Shown: positions 5,767 to 13,265 of the stretch, in pieces
Layout: each line of letters starts with the position of its first letter
Position numbering within the stretch: position 1 is the first letter of the stretch
Origin: an uncultured Acidimicrobiaceae bacterium
GTDB taxonomy: Bacteria; Actinomycetota; Acidimicrobiia; Acidimicrobiales; Ilumatobacteraceae
Reading direction: 5' to 3'
Length of the DNA: 18,550 nucleotides
Assembly (NCBI GenBank): GCA_903934195.1
Contig: CAIZMV010000354.1
Span: 1 to 18,550, forward strand
Translations under genes and position numbers: made by a program
Notes under the pieces: model-generated
What the model saw: the letters and a program-made list of their open reading frames with translations, nothing else
Database searches by the model: none
Told to the model about the DNA's origin: nothing

Positions 5767-7894
5767 ATCGATAGAGATGTCCGAGTGCTACTGCAGCGCG
5801 GTTGCCGCTGGCGTAGCAGAGTCTTCCTGTTTCACGCACTGTTCGCACACCAGAGTTATTAGGGTCTGCAACTGCCAGTTCAGTCGCCAACAGAATCGGC
5901 TTGCCAGTTGATACAGAAAGATCATGTGCAGCTTGAGCAAAACGTGAGTCTTGACGTTCGTGGTATTCCACGATTCGGTCAAGGCCATGGTCTGGATGGA
6001 ATTGGCCTTCTCTCATCAGTCGGGCTTGATTTGCTTGAATTCCCAAACCTAAGTAGATGATTGCATCGACATCTTTATGTTCTGCAATCATTGCCATGAC
6101 TTCAGGAATTGTGTCGCGAGTCTCACCGCCTGCACAATCAACCGGGTTATTACGACTCCAACGTGGTGGAAGTTTTGTATCAATCTGAGCGAGAAGATCT
6201 TCTGGCAATGTCATCAATTGCATGGAGCCGTCATTAGCAATTGCGTCGCTCGTTACGACGCCCCATCCACCAGCAGTTGTAAGAACTACAACGTTCGGTC
6301 CAAGAGGAAGCGGCTGAGTCGCAAATGTTGCTGCAGCTTCAAACGCTTCTTCCACATTCGTAGCTCGAGTGACTCCACCCGCTTTACATGCGCCATCAAA
6401 TATGGCGTCATTGGCTGCTAGTGCGCCTGTATGACTTGCGGCTGCACGCGCTCCCTTTTCTGTAGCGCCGCCTTTTATCAGTACAACTGGTTTGTGTGCC
6501 GTAACTTGAGCGAGGCGCTCCATTAACCCACGGCCGTCGCTGATTCCTTCGACATATGTCAACGCAACTTTGGTTGCTGAATCTGTTCCGTACCATTCCA
6601 CAAGGTCTGCAACGCCTAGTGCCGCCGCGTTTCCGGCAGATACTGCTCGACTGATTCCTACGCCTGTTTGGCGTGCATAGTTCAAAAAGCTCGATACAAA
6701 GTTTCCGCTCTGACTTGCCACTGCAATTGCTCCTGCTGGTGGATACGGAGCAACAATTTGTGCACATAGTTGTGCGGGTGTTGAAACAACGCCTTGTCCA
6801 TTCGGCCCAGCCAAAAGAATTCCTAATTCGTCAGCAAGGGCAACCAATTCTGCTTCAAGTTGACGTCCCTCATCCCCGGCTTCGCCGTAACCGGCAGATG
6901 TTAGGAACGCTGCACCTATTCCCTTTCGTGCGCATGCTCGAAGCAGATCAGGGTTTGCTGATGCAGGTGTACACACAAACACCAAATCGATTGCGTTGTC
7001 TGGCAACGAATCGATATCTGCAACTGTCTTGATGCCAAGTACTTCTTCACCCTGCAAGTTGGTTCCGTAGACACCACCTGCGTAGCCACTCGCCAAAATA
7101 TTGTGCAAAGAAACGAATCCGAACTTTCCTGGATGCGTAGACGCACCAGCGACTAGCACTCCTCTCGGCTCAAAAAGCGCACGGAACTGCGCGTCTGTGT
7201 ATGGCATCCGCTGAGAAACCATAGAGATGTTTCTTGTTCCCATCTCTACAAGTGCATCTACTGCAACCACGTCGCCGTTCTCACGAACGATCAGTGGATT
7301 CACATCAACAGACACAATGTCGTCGCGTTCTATGGCCACCTTCGAGAGACCAACAATCACAGAAATCAACTGCTGTCTGTTGACAGCAGGTTCGCCACGA
7401 AAGGCTTCAAGAAGGCCCTGCATTCGCAACGAATCAATCATGGCTGCTGCACCTGCTTCGTTCACGGGTGCTGGCCGAAAAGCAACATCTGCGATCACTT
7501 CAGCCATCACTCCACCAACTCCGAGCATCACTGTGGGCCCGAACTGGGGATCAACGAGCATGCCCGCTATTAATTCTCTTGTTCCACTAATCATGGGAGC
7601 AACCAGCAAGTGAACGTCACCATCGGCCGCAGTAGCTGCGGCTAACAGGCTTGTTGCAGCTTCGGAAACCGCTGCTGCGTTGTTTAACCGAAGTCGAACC
7701 AAACCACGTTCAGTCTTGTGAGCAATGTTGTCCCCTCCAAGTTTTACAACGACGGGGTAACCAAGTTGCTCTGCAGCTGCGACAGCGTCTGCGGCTGTAG
7801 CAGTCTTTTTCTCGGGGGCAAAGGGAATGCTGTACGACGACAGCAGCAACTTTGAATCAGATTCAGACAGGGTGGAAGTTTGCTCAGATGACAC
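5735..7894 (-). CDS. NDP-forming acyl-CoA synthetase (acetate-CoA ligase family), fused beta-alpha
   Basis: Probably interconverts a carboxylic acid, CoA and ATP with acyl-CoA, ADP and phosphate through a phosphohistidine intermediate. The 719-residue protein runs: ATP-grasp (beta) domain about 10-220 with YPVVVKLGGDNIAHKTERG (His59) and the metal-site region VDVNPLIV; CoA-binding domain about 238-365 starting FEPRGVLVAGAS; and the ligase CoA-binding region about 385-515 with the catalytic histidine His488 in AASHTGALA; then a C-terminal region about 520-719. This beta-then-alpha order is the reverse of the common alpha-beta fusion. The GTG at 7894 has TACCGT 8 bases upstream. Acyl substrate unknown; neighbours (hydrolase, TetR, desaturase) suggest fatty or branched acids. 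A protein acetyltransferase is excluded because no GNAT domain is visible. Confidence 0.88.
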   Translation of the reverse strand: MSSEQTSTLSESDSKLLLSSYSIPFAPEKKTATAADAVAAAEQLGYPVVVKLGGDNIAHKTERGLVRLRLNNAAAVSEAATSLLAAATAADGDVHLLVAPMISGTRELIAGMLVDPQFGPTVMLGVGGVMAEVIADVAFRPAPVNEAGAAAMIDSLRMQGLLEAFRGEPAVNRQQLISVIVGLSKVAIERDDIVSVDVNPLIVRENGDVVAVDALVEMGTRNISMVSQRMPYTDAQFRALFEPRGVLVAGASTHPGKFGFVSLHNILASGYAGGVYGTNLQGEEVLGIKTVADIDSLPDNAIDLVFVCTPASANPDLLRACARKGIGAAFLTSAGYGEAGDEGRQLEAELVALADELGILLAGPNGQGVVSTPAQLCAQIVAPYPPAGAIAVASQSGNFVSSFLNYARQTGVGISRAVSAGNAAALGVADLVEWYGTDSATKVALTYVEGISDGRGLMERLAQVTAHKPVVLIKGGATEKGARAAASHTGALAANDAIFDGACKAGGVTRATNVEEAFEAAATFATQPLPLGPNVVVLTTAGGWGVVTSDAIANDGSMQLMTLPEDLLAQIDTKLPPRWSRNNPVDCAGGETRDTIPEVMAMIAEHKDVDAIIYLGLGIQANQARLMREGQFHPDHGLDRIVEYHERQDSRFAQAAHDLSVSTGKPILLATELAVADPNNSGVRTVRETGRLCYASGNRAAVALGHLYRYAVHTGVARK

Positions 7895-7932
7895 GACTAC
7901 ATACGGTAGTCAGTAACGAAGCCGAAAGACGG

Positions 7933-7971
7933 GTGCTCTGACCTGTTGGCGTCTCTACGCCACGTGAGCAC
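7933..7971 (-). other. nested hairpin across the end of the hydrolase gene
   Basis: A 6-bp stem with 4-base loop (7947-7952 pairing with 7957-7962) lies inside a second 6-bp pairing (GTGCTC 7933-7938 with GAGCAC 7966-7971). It spans the hydrolase stop codon in the 60-base gap before the acyl-CoA synthetase. There is no T-run after it, so it is not a classical intrinsic terminator; it may slow RNA decay or separate the two transcripts. Confidence 0.35.
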
Positions 7972-8728
7972 TTACTGCGGAGGCAATTTCTACAGGTAAT
8001 TCTCCGATTACGAGGTGCCCAGCCGGTAATTCGAGAAGCGTTGCTCCCGTCACAGTTGCAGCAATGTGGCGAGATTTAGAGATATCAACCCATCGGTCTT
8101 CGATGCCGCCGATTACGAGGCATGGAGCAGTGATGCGTCCCAAGCTGTGCTCAATATCGATACGAATATCCAGGTCAAGTTGAGCATCAGATCCGGGCTG
8201 CACCGCAGCAGCTGCCATTCCCACCACAACGTCAAACATTGGTTCGATTGCTTCAAGCCCCGCTGCCGTATAACCATCTGCCAACGCGTAACGCATAAAA
8301 AGCTCCCGATCAATAGCAATCAAGCGACGCCACAAATCGAAGGTGACTTTCATTCGTGCGTCGGTTTGTGACCATCCGCACAATGACGTGACAGTAATGA
8401 CGGAATCAGAAAAGTTTGCGGCACATTGCAATGCGGCTACCGCGCCAAGCGAGTATCCGATCACATGAAATCGTTGATGCCCGAGATGGTTCATCAACGC
8501 AACGGCATCTGCGACCACCACATCGAGATCAATGGGGCCATCTGGCATTCCAGATTCGCCAGAACCCGGGAACTCAAAGGTGATCCACTGAAGGCTTGTT
8601 GAACACGCTTGCTGTACTTGAGCCCAAGCATTTGCTGCTTGTGTAGTGCCGTGAAAAGCAAGAATGGGAATCCCAGAGCCTTCAGACGAGAAACCAATAG
8701 TGCGACCGTTGTTAATCCACGTAGACAT
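7955..8728 (-). CDS. alpha/beta hydrolase
   Basis: A 257-residue alpha/beta-fold hydrolase, probably an esterase or thioesterase-like enzyme of unknown substrate. The oxyanion-hole loop HGTT (26-29), the nucleophile elbow GYSLGA with Ser93, the acid Asp211 in GGIEDRW and the catalytic His238 in PAGHLV form a complete triad. A cap region (about 120-190) lies between strands. No signal peptide. The ATG at 8728 has a TACGGT box exactly 6 bases upstream, so it probably has its own leaderless promoter even though the TetR gene ends only 32 bases before it on the same strand. Position between a TetR regulator and an acyl-CoA synthetase suggests lipid or ester metabolism. Confidence 0.88.
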   Translation of the reverse strand: MSTWINNGRTIGFSSEGSGIPILAFHGTTQAANAWAQVQQACSTSLQWITFEFPGSGESGMPDGPIDLDVVVADAVALMNHLGHQRFHVIGYSLGAVAALQCAANFSDSVITVTSLCGWSQTDARMKVTFDLWRRLIAIDRELFMRYALADGYTAAGLEAIEPMFDVVVGMAAAAVQPGSDAQLDLDIRIDIEHSLGRITAPCLVIGGIEDRWVDISKSRHIAATVTGATLLELPAGHLVIGELPVEIASAVSAHVA

Positions 8729-8734
8729 GGCGCA

Positions 8735-8740
8735 ACCGTA
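8735..8740 (-). promoter_or_regulatory. -10 box of leaderless hydrolase promoter
   Basis: TACGGT on the minus strand, 6 bases before the ATG at 8728. It lies in the 32-base gap after the tetR stop codon and allows expression separate from tetR. Confidence 0.55.
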
Positions 8741-8760
8741 TCGGATTTGATAACTGCGGT

Positions 8761-9381
8761 CTACGCCACAAGGGCTGCACGAAAAAAAGCGACCACGTGG
8801 TCACAATGGTCACGTACGTTTTCGGGGGTAAGGGCTTGATCATTGAGAAGTTCGTCTATGAACGGAGCATCTGAGAAGTAGGTCAGAATTGCGCCGTATC
8901 CCGTGATAATCAGGTGTTGGGCGTTGTGCCTGCGAAAGTGACCGGCATCCATTTCTGAAGTGAAATATGCGCACGCACTATCAAAAAGTGGTCGCAAGAA
9001 TCCAGAAAGGTCAACACCAACGTGGACTCCACTATCAAGAGCTTCTCGTCGCATAATTCGTACATAGTCAGGGGTACGTGCAAACAAATCGAAACCGGCT
9101 CGAATAACAAGTTCAGCTTTGTCCCACCCTGATGCTGGCGAGGACATTGCCACCTCGAGGCCCTCAAGCCATTCCGACAACAGCATTTCGAAGACGTCTG
9201 TATACAGAGCTTCTTTGCTGGGAAAATGATGAAGCAAACTTGGTCGTCTAATTCCTACGCCAGCAGCTATGTCGTTAAGAGATGTGCCTTCATATCCTCG
9301 GTCAGCAAAGCAGTGCAAGGCCTCATCAAGGATGAGTTCTCTTGTGCTCTTGGAACTGCTTTCTTCTGATTCATCGGACAC
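8761..9381 (-). CDS. TetR/AcrR family transcriptional regulator
   Basis: A 206-residue repressor-type protein. The N-terminal part carries the TetR DNA-binding domain: helix 1 STRELILDEALHCFADRGY (about 12-30), then the helix-turn-helix about 33-56 with TSLNDIAAGVGI and the family-typical HHFPSKEALY. The C-terminal part (about 60-206) is the helical ligand-binding and dimerisation domain. The start is GTG at 9381, set by a TAAATT box exactly 6 bases upstream; an ATG just inside is out of frame. An 18-bp palindrome in the 61-base gap to the desaturase is the likely operator, so it should repress itself and the desaturase. The inducer is probably a fatty acid or acyl-CoA, inferred only from the neighbours. 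Confidence 0.9.
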   Translation of the reverse strand: MSDESEESSSKSTRELILDEALHCFADRGYEGTSLNDIAAGVGIRRPSLLHHFPSKEALYTDVFEMLLSEWLEGLEVAMSSPASGWDKAELVIRAGFDLFARTPDYVRIMRREALDSGVHVGVDLSGFLRPLFDSACAYFTSEMDAGHFRRHNAQHLIITGYGAILTYFSDAPFIDELLNDQALTPENVRDHCDHVVAFFRAALVA

Positions 9382-9387
9382 CTTTTC

Positions 9388-9393
9388 AATTTA
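9388..9393 (-). promoter_or_regulatory. -10 box of leaderless tetR promoter
   Basis: TAAATT on the minus strand, 6 bases before the GTG at 9381. With a 17-base spacer its -35 position falls at 9411-9416, inside the palindromic operator. Confidence 0.6.
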
Positions 9394-9407
9394 CCGTCAT
9401 TTCCGCC

Positions 9408-9425
9408 CTACCTACCAGTAGGTAG
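9408..9425. promoter_or_regulatory. palindromic operator between tetR and the desaturase gene
   Basis: CTACCTAC-CA-GTAGGTAG: two perfect 8-base inverted arms around a 2-base centre, the size and form of a TetR-family operator. It overlaps the expected -35 position of the tetR promoter and the -35 and spacer of the desaturase promoter (its -10 is at 9431-9436), so one bound dimer could repress both genes. Confidence 0.75.
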
Positions 9426-9430
9426 CCAGT

Positions 9431-9436
9431 TAGTGT
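9431..9436 (+). promoter_or_regulatory. -10 box of leaderless desaturase promoter
   Basis: TAGTGT, 6 bases before the ATG at 9443, identical in sequence and spacing to the box before the glycerophosphodiesterase gene. It starts 6 bases after the operator ends. Confidence 0.6.
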
Positions 9437-9442
9437 GTCGGC

Positions 9443-10204
9443 ATGAGTTCAGTTCTTTCCAGCGTCCTAACAGCGTTCGTGGTGGCAGCAGTTGTTTGCA
9501 CGGCCGCCAACACATGTACGACTGTCTATTTGCATCGTGCCCTTAGCCATCGTGCTCTGACGATCAGGCCCTCAGTCGCAGTGTTGTTCCGTGCAGTGTT
9601 GTGGCTCTCTACTGGAATTAAGCCGAAGGAATGGGTGGCAGTACACAGAAAGCATCATGCGTACACAGATGTTGATGGTGATCCCCATTCCCCTGTTTTG
9701 CTCGGATGGAAGAAAGTTCAGGCAAAGAATGTCGCTCTGTATCGCGCAACAGTGCTCGACCCGACAACCATTGACCGTTATGCCAAAGACTTACCAGATG
9801 ATCGCTGGGACAAGATCTTCTTTGGCCACAACAAGACTGGGTTGCTTTCTGGTATCGCCATCTTGATGATTGTGTTTGGTCCGTGGACCGGATTACTTGC
9901 TGCCTTTATTCACGCCAATGTCTATTTAGCTAGCAATGCCGCGGTCAATGCACTTGGTCACCATTTTGGGCGTCGGCCTTATGACAACCGAGCAACAAAT
10001 CTTCAATGGTTGGCTTTTTTCACGATGGGTGAAGGTCTTCACAACAACCATCACGCGGCACCGTCATCACCTCGTTTATCTCATAGATGGTTCCAAATTG
10101 ATCCAGGCTGGTGGGTAATCAAGACACTAACCACTTTGCGTTTAGCAACGGTTCGTTTTTCAGACATTCGTCTGACTGCAACGGCCAAGGCATCGTTCAA
10201 CTAA
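9443..10204 (+). CDS. acyl-CoA/fatty acid desaturase (membrane di-iron type)
   Basis: Inserts a double bond into a fatty acyl chain using O2 and a di-iron centre in the membrane. The 253-residue protein has the three histidine boxes of the delta-9 family: HRALSH (31-36), HRKHH (68-72) and EGLHNNHH (197-204), plus EWVAVHR and DPHSP. Hydrophobic segments lie at about 8-28, 43-58, 132-150 and 150-170. Only about 30 residues precede the first box, fewer than in long desaturases, so one N-terminal helix seems shortened. No fused electron-donor domain is present; an external donor is needed. The gene is divergent from tetR with a shared operator, which implies control by lipid signals. Regiospecificity cannot be read from sequence. 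Confidence 0.9.
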   Translation: MSSVLSSVLTAFVVAAVVCTAANTCTTVYLHRALSHRALTIRPSVAVLFRAVLWLSTGIKPKEWVAVHRKHHAYTDVDGDPHSPVLLGWKKVQAKNVALYRATVLDPTTIDRYAKDLPDDRWDKIFFGHNKTGLLSGIAILMIVFGPWTGLLAAFIHANVYLASNAAVNALGHHFGRRPYDNRATNLQWLAFFTMGEGLHNNHHAAPSSPRLSHRWFQIDPGWWVIKTLTTLRLATVRFSDIRLTATAKASFN

Positions 10205-10213
10205 AAACCCAAC

Positions 10214-10219
10214 TACATT
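10214..10219 (+). promoter_or_regulatory. -10 box of leaderless nagA promoter
   Basis: TACATT, 6 bases before the GTG at 10226, in the 21-base gap after the desaturase stop. No Shine-Dalgarno sequence precedes the GTG, which supports leaderless initiation. Confidence 0.5.
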
Positions 10220-10225
10220 TTTGTC

Positions 10226-11308
10226 GTGTCACTTGAGATCACTTGTCAGCAGTTCTTTGACGGAACAGTCCTTCACGGTCCCACCAGAATCAACGTGGCT
10301 GATGACGGGTTGATTGTTTCTCTTAGCGACCATGCTGGCGATTGTGATTTTCCCGTGGTTAGTCCTGGATTCGTCGATGTGCAGATGAACGGCTTTGACA
10401 ACGTGCATGTTGCCAAAGCGACTACTAATGATTTAGTGGAACTAGACAGAGCCTTGCTCGCTAAAGGATCCACTACTTGGTTGGGAACCATAGTTACAGC
10501 CCCGCTTGACAAGATGTCACTTTCTTTGGCTTCGCTTCACCAATCATTTCTTTCAAAACGGATTCAAGGTTTTGCCGGAATACACGTGGAAGGGCCATTT
10601 CTTGGAGCTGCCCCGGGGGCACACCCTGTGAAACACATCATCGCTTGTGACCTGGATTGGATATCGCGCCTTGTCCCTTCCGTACGCCTCGTGACAGTTG
10701 CCCCCGAACAAGAGAACGTCATTGCAGCTATTCATGAACTGCGCGCACGAAACGTCACTGTGTCACTCGGTCACTCACGACCTACTAAAAACCAATACGA
10801 GGAGGCGGTAGCTGCAGGGGCAACTATGGTCACTCATCTATTCAACGGAATGAGTGGAGTTCACCACCGAGATCCTGGCCTCGCAATGTGGGCGCTAACA
10901 GATGATCGCATCTCTTGCGGGTTGATAGCTGATGGCGTACATGTTCAACCAGATGCAATCGCATTGGCCTTTAGGGCAGCGAAATCTCGAATCTGTTTGG
11001 TGTCGGATTCAGTCTCATGGCGCACTCAGTCCGGGTCGAGACCAGGAGTAGAAATACGCGACGGAGCACCACGGTTGTCAGACGACACCCTTGCGGGCTC
11101 GTGCACCCCGCTTTCAGAATGTGTACAACGCGTGGTTCAAGAATGTGGCGTCTCAATTGCCACGGCTCTCGAAAGCGCTACCTCCATTCCGGCTGACCTA
11201 GCCCGTTTGCCAGACGTCGGACGAATTCGAGTGGGTCAAAAGGCAGACCTTCTCGCGCTTGATTCCGAACTTTCCGTTCTCAAAGCCTGGCGCCGATTAC
11301 CATCATGA
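10226..11308 (+). CDS. nagA: N-acetylglucosamine-6-phosphate deacetylase
   Basis: Cytoplasmic amidohydrolase that removes acetate from GlcNAc-6-phosphate, in recycling of cell-wall or environmental amino sugars. The 360-residue protein matches NagA: SPGFVDVQMNGFDN (47-59), in which Gln-x-Asn replaces the His-x-His of other amidohydrolases as in Escherichia coli NagA; metal ligands Glu122 in HVEGPF, His183 in LGHS and His204 in THLFN; substrate histidine His239 in ADGVHV; and catalytic Asp261 in LVSDS. GTG at 10226 is the only reasonable start and follows a TACATT box at 6 bases. No nagB deaminase is visible nearby. The transketolase start lies 2 bases after its stop codon, with a promoter inside its last codons. 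Confidence 0.92.
   Translation: MSLEITCQQFFDGTVLHGPTRINVADDGLIVSLSDHAGDCDFPVVSPGFVDVQMNGFDNVHVAKATTNDLVELDRALLAKGSTTWLGTIVTAPLDKMSLSLASLHQSFLSKRIQGFAGIHVEGPFLGAAPGAHPVKHIIACDLDWISRLVPSVRLVTVAPEQENVIAAIHELRARNVTVSLGHSRPTKNQYEEAVAAGATMVTHLFNGMSGVHHRDPGLAMWALTDDRISCGLIADGVHVQPDAIALAFRAAKSRICLVSDSVSWRTQSGSRPGVEIRDGAPRLSDDTLAGSCTPLSECVQRVVQECGVSIATALESATSIPADLARLPDVGRIRVGQKADLLALDSELSVLKAWRRLPS
11298..11303 (+). promoter_or_regulatory. -10 box of transketolase promoter inside nagA
   Basis: TACCAT within the last nagA codons, exactly 6 bases before the GTG at 11310. It gives tkt and the genes after it a promoter separate from nagA and fixes the GTG as the transketolase start. Confidence 0.5.
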
Positions 11309-11309
11309 G

Positions 11310-13265
11310 GTGCCTACACAATTGAGCCCCGAACAAGACACCCTCGCTATCTCGATAATTCGAGGGATTGCGATGGATGCTCCCCTAGCTGCAAACAGCG
11401 GACACCAAGGAACAGCGATGTCGCTTGCTCCACTGGCCCATGTTTTGTACAGCCGAATACTGAATCACGATCCAACAAATCCTGACTTCATTGACCGCGA
11501 TCGTTTAATTCTTTCAAATGGGCACGCTTCCATTTTGCAGTACGCAATGTTGTTCTTGTCAGGTTATGGCTTAGAGATTTCAGACCTCAAGTTGTTCCGT
11601 CAGTGGAATTCAGCAACACCTGGTCACCCAGAAGTTGGACATACGGCAGGCGTGGAAGTGACAACCGGCCCACTAGGTCAGGGGTTTGCAAATGCAGTCG
11701 GAATGGCAATTGCCGAATCTCATCTGCGTGCCGTTCATGGGAAAGATGCAATAAATCACCACACATACGTCATAGCTGGCGATGGGTGTCTGATGGAGGG
11801 AATTAGCCATGAAGCCGCTTCTCTTGCTGGCCATCTAAAGCTTGATCATCTGGTGTGCATCTTTGATGACAACAAGATCACCATCGATGGCAGTACCGCG
11901 CTGACATGCAGCGACGATGCGCCAGCACGCTTTCGTTCGTACGGATGGAATGTGATTGAAGCTGGAGAAATTGCAGAAGATTGCGATGGTCTAGAGAAGG
12001 TGCTGGTGGCAGCACGTGATCATGTCGGAGCCCCAACGTTGGTAGTTCTGCGCTCACACATCGGATTTCCTTCACCTGACCTCACTGATAAACACGAGGC
12101 ACATGGGAACCCGTTTACTGCACCACTTGTTAGCGCAACGAAGAAAGTAATGGGTATTCCTGACGAAGCGTTCTATGCACCTGATGCATTTGTTTCCGAG
12201 TATCGGGCACTCTGTAAAGAACGCGGACAGGCTGTTCACTCGAACTGGAAGAAACGCACTCAATCTCTGTCGCCTTCCCTAACACCATCTACATTTGGCA
12301 TCGCAAGTAAGGAACACATCGCTTCAGTACTTCCAACTTTTCCTTCCGATACGAAATTGGCAACACGTCAAGCATTTCAAAAAGTGCTCGAGGCCACAGG
12401 AAGTGCTATGCCATTCGTGCTTGCAGGAGCTGCCGACCTGACTGGCAATACCGGAGCAAAGCTTTCCGACACAAGTGGGTACTCGGCAGAGAACCGAGAA
12501 GGAAAGCAGATCTACTACGGCATTCGTGAGCATGCGATGGGCGCCGCGATGGTCGGCATGGCCCTCCACGGTGGCGTCTTGCCCGTAGGCGGCACGTTCT
12601 TCGTATTCGCTGACTACATGCGTCCGGCAATTCGATTAGCTGCCCTCTCACGAGCTCGAACTGTTTTTGTTTTCAGTCATGACTCTGTCGGTGTCGGTGA
12701 AGATGGACCTACACATCAACCAGTAGAACAACTTGCATCGCTTAGAGCAATTCCAGGATTGCAAGTGATTCGACCAGCAGATGCAAATGAAACTGCACAC
12801 GCTTGGTTGATTGCAGCCACACATGACGGGCCAACTGCGCTCATCTTGTCTCGCCAAACTGTCGTGGCACTCACGGATGGATCAGCTGTTTCAGAAGGTG
12901 CCGCCGTGCTTGTCAAAACTGACGCACCGCAGGCGACCATCATTGGCACAGGAAGCGAATTATCAGTTGCTGTGGATGCTGCAGAGTTGCTGAAGAAAGA
13001 AGGACTGAACGTCAATGTCGTAACGATGCCTTCCTGGGAGCGCTTTGCTGCCCTATCGCAATCACGTCAGGACGAAATCCTTCCTCGTTCAATACCTCGC
13101 ATAAGCGTGGAAGCAGGCACCACGTTTGGTTGGGCTTCATATGCAACACACAGTGTTGGAATTGATCGCTTTGGAGCAAGTGCGCCAGGAAATGTGGTTA
13201 TGGCTGAGTTGGGAATTACTGCCAGTCATGTTGCAGACGTAACCAGAAAAGCGATCTCTCAATGA
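11310..13265 (+). CDS. tkt: transketolase
   Basis: Thiamine-diphosphate enzyme that transfers two-carbon units between sugar phosphates in the pentose phosphate pathway. The 651-residue protein has the full fold: the N-terminal pyrophosphate domain with SGHQGTAMSLAPLA (30-43), TPGHPE, TTGPLGQGFANAVG and the Mg-ThDP motif GDGCLMEG (157-164) through to FDDNKITIDG; the pyrimidine domain with the catalytic glutamate in IREHAMGAAM and the SHDSVGVGEDGPTHQP motif; and a C-terminal domain. The start is GTG at 11310, just after the nagA stop, because TACCAT lies exactly 6 bases upstream. A TTG at 11322 with GAGGTG 9 bases before it is the alternative. Its TGA overlaps the transaldolase ATG by 4 bases. 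Confidence 0.95.
   Translation: MPTQLSPEQDTLAISIIRGIAMDAPLAANSGHQGTAMSLAPLAHVLYSRILNHDPTNPDFIDRDRLILSNGHASILQYAMLFLSGYGLEISDLKLFRQWNSATPGHPEVGHTAGVEVTTGPLGQGFANAVGMAIAESHLRAVHGKDAINHHTYVIAGDGCLMEGISHEAASLAGHLKLDHLVCIFDDNKITIDGSTALTCSDDAPARFRSYGWNVIEAGEIAEDCDGLEKVLVAARDHVGAPTLVVLRSHIGFPSPDLTDKHEAHGNPFTAPLVSATKKVMGIPDEAFYAPDAFVSEYRALCKERGQAVHSNWKKRTQSLSPSLTPSTFGIASKEHIASVLPTFPSDTKLATRQAFQKVLEATGSAMPFVLAGAADLTGNTGAKLSDTSGYSAENREGKQIYYGIREHAMGAAMVGMALHGGVLPVGGTFFVFADYMRPAIRLAALSRARTVFVFSHDSVGVGEDGPTHQPVEQLASLRAIPGLQVIRPADANETAHAWLIAATHDGPTALILSRQTVVALTDGSAVSEGAAVLVKTDAPQATIIGTGSELSVAVDAAELLKKEGLNVNVVTMPSWERFAALSQSRQDEILPRSIPRISVEAGTTFGWASYATHSVGIDRFGASAPGNVVMAELGITASHVADVTRKAISQ

Noticed and set aside
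11259..11309. Longer transketolase starting at TTG 11259
   Set aside because: Would overlap nagA by 50 bases and add a non-family N-terminus; GTG 11310 has the TANNNT box at the exact distance.
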